Source: Arbacia lixula (lineage: Eukaryota; Echinodermata; Echinoidea; Arbacioida; Arbaciidae). Taken from it: a stretch of 64,000 nucleotides of DNA. The notes beneath the pieces were generated by a model, which ran no database searches, was not told where the DNA came from, and saw nothing but the letters and a program-made list of their open reading frames with translations. This document shows positions 55,938 through 64,000 of the stretch, one piece after another (the first letter of the stretch is position 1; each line of letters opens with the position of its first letter). Made by a program: the position numbers and the translations under genes. The DNA is taken from positions 18,737,938-18,801,937 of the forward strand of contig OZ022588.1 in NCBI GenBank assembly GCA_963669155.1, read 5' to 3'.

Positions 55938-58216
55938 GGGGCCGTATTCCATAAACATCTAAGAATTTTTGCTTAAAAGTCTAAGCAATTTGTCTTAGCC
56001 TTTTTCTTGTCCAAGAAATCTGTCCTAACGGTATTCCATAAACTTAAAAGCAATTTTTCTTAGGTCAGACAATTTGGCTAAGCCAAATCTTAAAATTCTT
56101 TGACGTCATGAGAAAGTTGGTGACGTCATCACACTCGTACTCCCACGAACAGCTCCCCTGCAGTGAAAAGTCAATTGATGCATTTTACGTGTTAAAGGTG
56201 ATATTCATAGAAAATCCAAACATATGAAGATATTCATGTCTACAGAAAGCTTATAAGCCATACAATGAGCTTGGATGACTTTCAAATAATATATCACTTC
56301 CAAAAAAGCGAAATTAGGGTGAAAACAATCACCCTATCTGCCCTATGTCATCCGAAACAGCCTTTAGTTATGACGTAAGTGTGGCTAGTGTGCCACTTCC
56401 GGGTATCGAGTCGAATGCATATTCATGTATTACATTGTAAGGCTGAAAACACAGCTTCAACCTATGTGTCATTTTCCCTTACTATAGAATAAATTATAAT
56501 GCAACATCGTGTGTATGTTACTTGTTATTAATGTATTTATCTTGATATTCTAAGAAATGTAATATTTGTGAAATAAAAAGGTTGAAAAATGGAGAAAAAA
56601 GGTAAAACTATGGCTGTGCATGTCCCCGGCTTTGTACAGCAAGCCTGCATACTATGGGGCGATATTTTTTTACCACCAAGTAGTTTCACTTAGCATGACA
56701 TATTAGTCGGAGACTTCGCCTCTTCCGCTATGAAAAAAACAGTTGTTTTTTATTTAATTATTATTATGAATAAAATAAGATTCAAACCAATCGGAGAATA
56801 AAAATAGTCGATCGTATCATGGCTAGATTAGCTGGAGAAATCGAGGCGATTCTGCTGTTGTTGAAAATCACGGAAGTACGAACGCAAGTTGAAAAACGGA
56901 GATGTTTCGAACGAAAATGTGAAATTGCCAAATAAGTGCACATCTTGTCTAATTATGCTTCCGAAAATCTTGCATTTTGTTTACTAATGCGTAAATAGAT
57001 AATAAATCGCGCATCCAACCTTCGATAACGCGCACTGAGCAGAAATACGCGGGGGCCGGTTTCAAGGGTAGGGGCCGGTTTGTGGACCACTCATACATAC
57101 ATCTTAGCTGTCAAGCTAAAGCCGGTGAAAAAGTTGAGTTGTAAACAGTTATTTTACGGATATATTGTCACTTTTTCAATGCCATTAATGACATGAATAT
57201 TGACATTAGGATATTTTTCAGGACGGGAGAGGACAAATGTATGTAAGATATTGACCATTCAGGAAATACTTCATCGTTTTGAGAGAGTGGAACTGACATC
57301 CACTCTATGAACATTTGTGTGTAGATTGCAGTTAGTCTCTATAGCTACCTGAAGCATATCCCGGCTGTGACGTACGCACAAAGCCACTCTCCCTTCAGGC
57401 GATTTCGCAGGTCAGGAGGGAGTCAATTTAGTGAAGTTTGATTTTCATAAACCACAAAACTGAACACTTTCATGGCATGTTAGCTGCATAAATTGCTTTA
57501 ATAACTCATTCAATTATAAAATAAACTATATTTATTTGATTACATTTCCTATGAATATCACCTTTAAAGCAAAAATCGCACCAGCATTGAGCCTGTACAT
57601 GTACCGTTAAAGCCATGCATACATGTACCTTCTCTGTGGGCTCAATAGGATGGTTCCGATTTGCCATAGGGGCAATGTCATCATAGATGAGATCAGTGAT
57701 GTTGAACAGACCATGCCGACATTTCACAAATACGAACGCAAGTTGAAAATAGAGGTATTTGGAATGAAAATGTGCAATTGTCAAATATGTACACATTTTG
57801 CCTCTAGAGAGTTTTCTTCCGTTAATCTTACATCTATATCTTGTTTACTAATGGCTATGCGTAAAAGAAATTGCGCATCCAACCTTTGACAATAAAATTA
57901 ATGCGCATTAAGCAGAAATACGCCGTCATGCTGGTTATGGTGCAGGGCACGGTGGATGAAGCTGCCATACTGTGCGCAGCCATGCTGCATCCCCAGAGTT
58001 AAGACAACTCACAGCTGTCTTAAAGTTAGGGCAAAATTCTTAGCCACTTGTAGTTCATAGAATACAAAGTGTACAATTTTAAGGAAAGTTACTTAGCCAA
58101 ACATCCTAAATCTGTCTTAGCTAAGCAAAAAATTTAGTCTTAGACAGAAGATAAGACAAATTGCTTAGATTTTTTTTACTTAAGCATGCTTATATCTTGT
58201 TTATGGACTACGGCCC
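55938..58216. mobile_element. 2.3-kb TIR element containing a TTAA element
   Basis: TGGGGCCGTATTCCATAAACA at the left is inverted as TGTTTATGGACTACGGCCCA at the right; CTAAGCAATTTGTCTTAG-type sequence continues the arms. No transposase ORF. Confidence 0.65.
56192..57567. mobile_element. TTAA-flanked element nested in 55938-58216
   Basis: TTAAAGGTGATATTCATAG against CTATGAATATCACCTTTAA. Interior without an ORF of note. Confidence 0.7.
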
Positions 58217-58333
58217 ATGATCCTGTCATAAAATAATTGATTTTCATCACAGAATCACAACAGTTGGTGATTTCAATTATTTGCCTTATTTAACGTGGGC
58301 AACTTATCTTTGTGATTCAGAGGACAAATCAAG

Positions 58334-58561
58334 TACACTGCAGCTCAAAGGAATTGGCATAGGAAAAGGGAAAGGGAAGGAGCCGCAGTTTTAAACCGTG
58401 GTATATTTTGTCCAGTTCAGCATGAATCATGCTGTTTTTAGGCTAAACCATCATGTTTCATGCTGAACTGGACAAAATATTCCACATTTTAAACTAAAAC
58501 TGCGGCTCCTTCCCTTCTTCCCTTTCCCTCTCCCTATGCCAATTCCTTTGAACTGGAGTGC
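58334..58561. mobile_element. Foldback MITE, full copy 1
   Basis: TACACTGCAGCTCAAAGGAA at the left, TTCCTTTGAACTGGAGTGCA at the right, with arms of about 100 bp meeting near 58445 (CAGCATGAATCATG). Confidence 0.8.
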
Positions 58562-58667
58562 ACATGTGTTCATATTGTTTAATGTTAGTTTTACTTGGCA
58601 ATCCATGAAATTAGTCCAGGTACTTACTCAGTTTGCATTAAATTGTTGTTCATAATACAACCCAATG

Positions 58668-58883
58668 TACACTACAGCTCAAAGGAATTGGCATAGGGAA
58701 AGGGAAAGGGACGAAAGGGAAGGAGCTGTGGTATAGTTTGTGGTATATTTTGTCCAGTTCAGCATGAAACACGATCATGTTTTATGCTTAACTGGACAAA
58801 ATATACCGTGGTTTAAAACTGCGGCTCCTTCCCTTTCTTCCCTTTCCCTTCCCCTATGCCAATTCCCTTTGAGTTGTAGTGTA
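58668..58883. mobile_element. Foldback MITE, full copy 2
   Basis: TACACTACAGCTCAAAGG ... CCCTTTGAGTTGTAGTGTA; nearly complete palindrome. TA at both edges would fit a TA target site. Confidence 0.8.
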
Positions 58884-59580
58884 AACACAGTAAAAAATAA
58901 GCATGATTAACCATGAAACAAAAGGCATGTGGAAGTGCAGTTCAAATTTGAAATTACTGCCAGCTTTATTTTACGATATATATATACATATATATATATA
59001 TATGTTTTTCTAACAAAATTAACTTTGGACTAAGTGATCTTCAGGAATGTGCTTGTGGCCTTGAATCAGTCAAAACTGCCATAAAATGTACTGATTTTGC
59101 ACACATGCCTACATGTACACCTCATAAATATTCTCTGGGAACATTTTGGATTCAATTTTGCAAGAAGTAAAACACTCCTTACCACTACTGTCCCTTCTAT
59201 TTCACTTCAAGCTGGGCAATATAAAATGAAGAAGAAATGAGTGTTGATAGAAAAGTTACTCAGAAAAGGTACATAAAGAGGAAAGAAAATAGAAGAAAAT
59301 GTGTAGTTGTACACTGAACAATATAAGAAAATATGAATAAATACTTTTAGTGCAAAGTAAGCTAATGAGGCAGCCCTGCACACTTTAGATCATTCTTGAA
59401 GCATGGAAGGAGGGTTATTCTTTATTGTGAGACAGAAATCTGGAATACTATGGAGTACAGTGTACATATCCTGTCTAATTCTGAAAGTTGGAAGGAACAG
59501 TTTGTTCCCAAAACAAAAAGATATTGATTTTTTGTTGCTCTTTATATTATACAAATATACCAAGCTGTGAGATTGTAGAG

Positions 59581-59696
59581 TGGAAATTATCTATCTGAGG
59601 AGGGATTGGCATAGAACTATATTTTTCCGAGGAGCAAAGCCCTCAAGGAAAAAATAATAACTTATGCCAGTTCCTCCGAAGATGGATAATTTCCAC
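59581..59696. mobile_element. Small foldback MITE
   Basis: TGGAAATTATCTATC..GAGGAGGGATTGGCATA is inverted as TATGCCAGTTCCTCCGAAGATGGATAATTTCCA. Confidence 0.65.
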
Positions 59697-59885
59697 AATA
59701 CTTTAGAACTCAATGCTTGGTATATCCCTTTTGTTAAACAAAAACAGAATCAAAATAGCCTCCCTTTCCCTTTGTCTCAATATCGGTTCATCCTGTGTAA
59801 ACACACGCCACGCCACGCACTGCATGATGTACTATGCACTAATTTACGCCCGCTCAGTTCCGACTGACGGAGATTGTAAATAAAC

Positions 59886-60083
59886 ATGGCGACCTCCAGT
59901 GACCGAGTTCGGTTTGACCTGCTGCAAGGGGCAAATATTGAGGACTTAATTGCATCTATCGACAGTTCAAATACGAAGAAGGTGATCAAATGCAGCGTGG
60001 ATGTTTTCGTGAATATTGCTCTAAGCTCCGAACGTACATGTAGGAGCCAGATTCATGTTTTTTTTTCATTTTCTGCGGCTTAG
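59886..60083 (+). CDS. Possible first exon of a KIAA1958/Crypton-like recombinase-related gene
   Basis: ATG in good context (AAACATGGCG) opens MATSSDRVRFDLLQGANIED and then SIDSSNTKKVIKCSVDVF. The pattern D-I-x-x-L-I-x-x-x-D-S-x-N-T-K-K-x-x-K-x-x-x-x-x-F is what I recall from the N-terminus of KIAA1958-like, tyrosine-recombinase-derived (Crypton) proteins. The frame closes soon after; splicing out near the CGTACATG at 60031 is possible. Weak, based on one motif. Confidence 0.3.
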   Translation: MATSSDRVRFDLLQGANIEDLIASIDSSNTKKVIKCSVDVFVNIALSSERTCRSQIHVFFSFSAA

Positions 60084-60254
60084 GCAAATCAACAGAAATT
60101 CAAGTTGCGCCTCGGCTGCAACACCGCGGGAGTTCCCCTAGCGCGCTCAATGATTTTCCGTTAAAGCGCAAGATATAGTAGTAATAGTAATAATAGTAAG
60201 AACTATTCGGAGCTGAGGCAGAGATAGTGACATTTTTTGTATTCTGCGAGCATC

Positions 60255-62300
60255 ATTTACAATTAATGTTCCTAGAATAATATACCTTTCCTCACTAGGT
60301 TTTCTTAGCCCCGTACTATCCTTAGACCCGTACTATTTTTTGAAGCTTTTCACACTGGCATTTCTTAGCCCCGTTCTATTTCTTAAACCTGACTAGCTGT
60401 TCTCACTGGAAATCGTTAGCCCTGGAATTTCTCAACAGCTTATGAATATTTATGAGTGTACGTCTTGCACATCTGCTATTTACCACTCCGCATCAAGGTC
60501 ACTCGCCCGTTGGGCATTATCTGATTGGTCTCGGCGTTTTGGCCTTCAGAGCTGACACCGCATTTCCTTGGCCCCATACTATTTTTATGCCTCCGCCACG
60601 AAGTGGCCGGAGGCATTATGTTTTCGGGTTGTCCGTCCGTCCGTCCGTCCGTCCGTCCCGAATCCGTTTAGGCAATATCTCGAGAACCGTTATGCAGATT
60701 TGCTTCAAACCTGGTACATGCATGTATTGCATGAAACTAATGAAGTGTATAAAATTGGGGTCAAATCTGATTGAGGTCAAAGGTCAAAGGTCAATGAACT
60801 TTGTAAAAAATTGCCCTATAATGACCTTTTCCACAATAAATCCAAATCCAAGGATGCAATTCTCATTAAACATGGTACAAAGATGGATCACTACTTGGGG
60901 ATAGACTGGTAACATTTTTGGTAAAATTCCTGAAAGGTCGGAGGTCAAAGGTCAATGAAATTTGTGAAAATTTGCCAAAAATTGACCTTTTTCACAATAA
61001 ATCCAAATCTAAGGATGCAATTCTCATTAAACATGGTACAAAGATGGATCACTACTTGGGGATAGACTGGTGACATTTTTGGTAAAATTCCTGAAAGTTT
61101 AGAGGTCAGAGGTCAATGAACTTTGACAAAATTGGCTAGAAATTGCCCCAATCTTGAAATTTTTCACAATAAATCCAAATCCAATGGTGCAATTCCAACC
61201 AAACATAGCGAAGCAATGGATCACTACTTGGGGTACACTGGTGACATTGTTGGTGAAATTGCTGGAAGGTCAGAGGTCAAAGGTCAATGAACTTTGCAAA
61301 AATTGATGTTTTTTTTTATATATATATATTTTTTTTCGCAATAAACCCAAATCCAAATCCAATGGCGCAATTCTAACCAAACCTGCTACAGAGATTAATC
61401 ATTTCATGTAGGTAGACTGGTGAAAGTTTTTGTAAAACTCCTGAGAGTTCAAAGGTCAATGAACTTTGCCAAAAATTAGCTAAAAATTGCCCCCTAAGTG
61501 ATAATTTTCAAAATATATCCAAATCCAATGGAGCAATACCAACCAAACATGGTGCAAAGATGGATTACTACTAGACTGATGACATTTTTGGTGAAATTTC
61601 TCAAAGGTCAGGGATCAAAGGTCAATGAACTTTGCCAAAATTGGCTAAAAATTGCCCCCAAATAGATATTTTTCACATTGAATCCAATACTAATGATTCA
61701 CTTCAAACCAAACATAGTACAGAGCTGTATCACTTCATGGAGGTAGACTGGTAAAGTTTGGGTAAAATTCCTGAAAGATCAAAGGTCAATGAACTTCACC
61801 CCAAATTGGCTAATATTAAACAAACTTGATACAAGGATGGATTTAGACAGACTAGTTAGATTGGAAGTCAAAGAAATAAGACGTCAAAAGTCAATGAACA
61901 TTGCCAAACTTGGCTAAACTTGAAAAAACAGAATGTGATATTTTCATTTCACATAGGAGCAATGGTATATTGCCCACGAAACATACACATTTTCTGAGAA
62001 TAGCAAAGAGGCGGAGGCATATTTATCGACTGCGTGGCAGTCGAATTGCTCTAGTTCGTTTCTGTTCTCACTTGTGCTCTTAGCCCCGGACTATTTGGCT
62101 TGGACCTGCAATAGCGGGGTTAGTCCTGCTTTTTTGCAGGGCCAAATAATCCCAGATTAATGGTGGGGCTAGCCCACTTTGGTAAAAACAAGTGAGAACA
62201 GAAACAGGTCTAAGCTTAGCCCCGTACTGTAGGTGGGGCCAAGACCCCCCCCCCCCCCCCCCTTAGCCCCACCTATAGTACAGGGTTAAGGAAATTTTTG
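60255..62300. mobile_element. TTAGCCCCGTACTAT-type repetitive element interrupted by HINE copy D
   Basis: The words CTTAGCCCCGTACTAT and TGTTCTCACT recur on both sides (60308, 60368, 62085, 62215, 62264) and several are inverted (TAGCCCCACCTATAGTAC against GTACTGTAGGTGGGGC). An 18-C run is at about 62246. Confidence 0.5.
60587..62054 (+). mobile_element. Helentron-like element, copy D (best preserved)
   Basis: 5' hairpin ATGCCTCCGCCAC-GAA-GTGGCCGGAGGCAT, a GTCC tetramer run at 60630-60655, eight tandem units of about 160 bp marked by GGTCAATGAACTTTG (60788 to 61890), then GGCGGAGGCAT, hairpin CGACTGCGTGGCAGTCG, AATTGCTCTAG and TT. No Rep/helicase ORF, so nonautonomous. Confidence 0.8.
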
Positions 62301-63204
62301 CAAGTGAGAAAAGCATAATAGAAGGGATATATCTAGGTTCAAATGAACACAGATACTTCAAAATATCATACCTAGAAAACAAGAAATGTCTTAATAACAC
62401 CATTAGATTTTTTCAGGATATTAAAACCACTTGTGGGGAGAAACAGGACTTGAAAAGAAACAAGTGAAGAGACCAATATAGAGATACATGTATAGGGATG
62501 TGATGGAAAAATTTTGGGCTACATGTATAAAGATGTAATGTAGAAAAGAACAGATCCCTGCTGTAAAGAACATAAATCTATTCTGCTCCATGTGCAACAC
62601 CCGGGAAAGAAAGCATCAATATTTTTAATTACTCGAAATGAATCAGCATCTGTAGCAGGATCAACACAAGTTGCTATGGTAACCATACTGGGAGGGCAAT
62701 GCTGGAGTGTGCAGTGCACACACCGATATGTTCCATTATACGCTGCCAAGGCCAGACCTGCATTGTCAATTTTGGATTACCAAATTGGATTGGATTATAC
62801 CATAGAAGTCGTGCTTGCAATGATGACACACGCACTTTAAACCAAATTAAAGGCATCAGTTTGAATTTTCACAATACTTAAGATGGAATTCTGAGGTAAT
62901 CATCGATCCTGCAGGGAATTTGACAGTACGTACAGCTAGAAACATGAATATTATGTAACATTGAAATGAATAAAGTAGACACAAAATGAGGGAAATACAA
63001 GGATCCATGAGGGAGATACTGTACAACTATGTTTTAAAATCAAGTAAAAATGTGTACATGGAAGCAGACTGGACAGAATATATGGCATACTCCTAATATT
63101 GTTTCTCATACCCATAGCAACACAGAGGAATTGTTCAAACAATGATTTGATGGCACTTTCAATTAGAGTAGTTCAATTACTTTACGTGATTGGTTGGAAT
63201 GATA

Positions 63205-64000
63205 TACAGGGAAACCCCGTTATAACAAGGAAGTCGGGACCCACACATTTTCCTCACTATAGCCGATTTCTCGCTATACCAGTACATGATCAAAACGTAC
63301 AGAAACATGTATATACACTGTAGGACCACACAAACAAGAACATATTTACTGCGAGGACTGTAACATTTAAATGGCTTTGCAAGCATTCTAAACTGAATTC
63401 ACTAGCTAAAAATTCATTAAAATATCTTAACAGCACAGTTAAAAATGTAAATAAATGACACTTCCAACGCCTCCGTTTACCGACAAATGAAGCAGCAGGG
63501 AGGCTCAGTTACCAGGCCGTGCCTGCTGGCATGACCGCGTGTAAGCAATGAATGATCATTGAACGCAATCTTCATGCACCAGCTGGTCGTACACGCGCGG
63601 TGTCACATATGGGTAGATCGAGGCTCTTGCCATGTGCATGCGTGACTGTGTTGATGGTTGGGCGTGGGGGCGTGCAGTACCCAGAGCCGTAATCGAGATA
63701 TGGTTCTAGCAGTACCGCGCGAGTGTAATGTGGACATATGCATGTGTGGTCGTGTGTGTGTTTATGGATTCTTGCACGGTGTGTGTGATCAGCATTTAAT
63801 GGCGCTAAGAAAATTGCTTGTGCTGTTGTTGCTTTTCCCTTGCTGGGCGACAAGGCTGAAAGGAGTACTCGCAATATTGAGGTCAATTTCTTTTCTTTTT
63901 CTTTATTCTTGGGCTGCATGGGAATTTGCCTCGCTATAGCAGAAATTTCGCTATAGCCGATCTCGTTATTTGAAAACAGAATACATGGAGGTCTATGGAA
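63205..64000. mobile_element. Part of a TIR element at the window edge
   Basis: GGGAAACCCCGTTATAACAAG and CTCACTATAGCCGATTTCTCGCTATA at the left resemble, inverted, CTCGCTATAGC..TTTCGCTATAGCCGATCTCGTTAT at 63932-63970. The outer right end may lie beyond the window. Confidence 0.4.

Noticed and set aside
60774..61900. Tandem units as a CRISPR array
   Set aside because: Units of about 160 bp are diverged end to end with no unique spacers, and the genome is eukaryotic.

Overview
The window looks like a gene-poor, repeat-rich stretch of an invertebrate deuterostome genome. An echinoderm is the best guess; a cephalochordate or hemichordate is not excluded. Reasons: long AT-rich introns, short cysteine-rich exons with GT/AG borders, a laminin-type extracellular matrix gene, non-LTR retrotransposons with virus-like 2A and PHD-finger N-termini, an H2A tail ending in K-T-S-K-S-S, and many foldback DNA transposons. 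No prokaryotic gene structure is present.

Minus strand, 37866 down to 1023: the 5' part of a laminin-family gene. Twenty coding exons join in one uninterrupted frame (3766 nt, 1255 codons plus 1 nt) and the gene runs off the low-coordinate edge. Domain order is signal peptide, LN, five LE, LF (beta-type domain IV), four LE, and an L4A (laminin IV type A) domain set inside a split LE, then LE. The LN-LE5-LF part reads like a laminin beta chain and the L4A part like an alpha or gamma chain.

Plus strand, 53955-54466: a strong acceptor, 5'UTR, ATG, signal peptide and the start of what looks like a second, divergent LN domain. If so, two laminin-like genes lie head to head about 16 kb apart. No later exon of this gene was found up to 64000.

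The rest is mobile DNA. (1) Four copies of a 1.1-1.5 kb element with terminal hairpins, asymmetric inverted repeats, a CTAG-type 3' end and about 160-bp internal tandem repeats, organised like Helentron-derived HINE/pearl/DINE-1 elements. (2) At least eight TTAA-flanked inverted-repeat elements. (3) An I/Jockey-like LINE (17.5-22.1 kb) nested in a larger TIR element; a CR1/L2-like LINE relic (38.8-42.5 kb) split by a HINE copy; and an L1/Tx1-like LINE 3' end (50.3-51.66 kb) that itself carries a truncated, polyadenylated histone H2A retrocopy. (4) Several long foldbacks, an 8-bp-TSD MITE carrying TTAGGG-like repeats, polypurine tracts and poly-G runs.

Introns of the laminin gene also preserve decayed tandem copies of its own exons 8 and 15, and one phase-neutral 39-nt candidate cassette exon.
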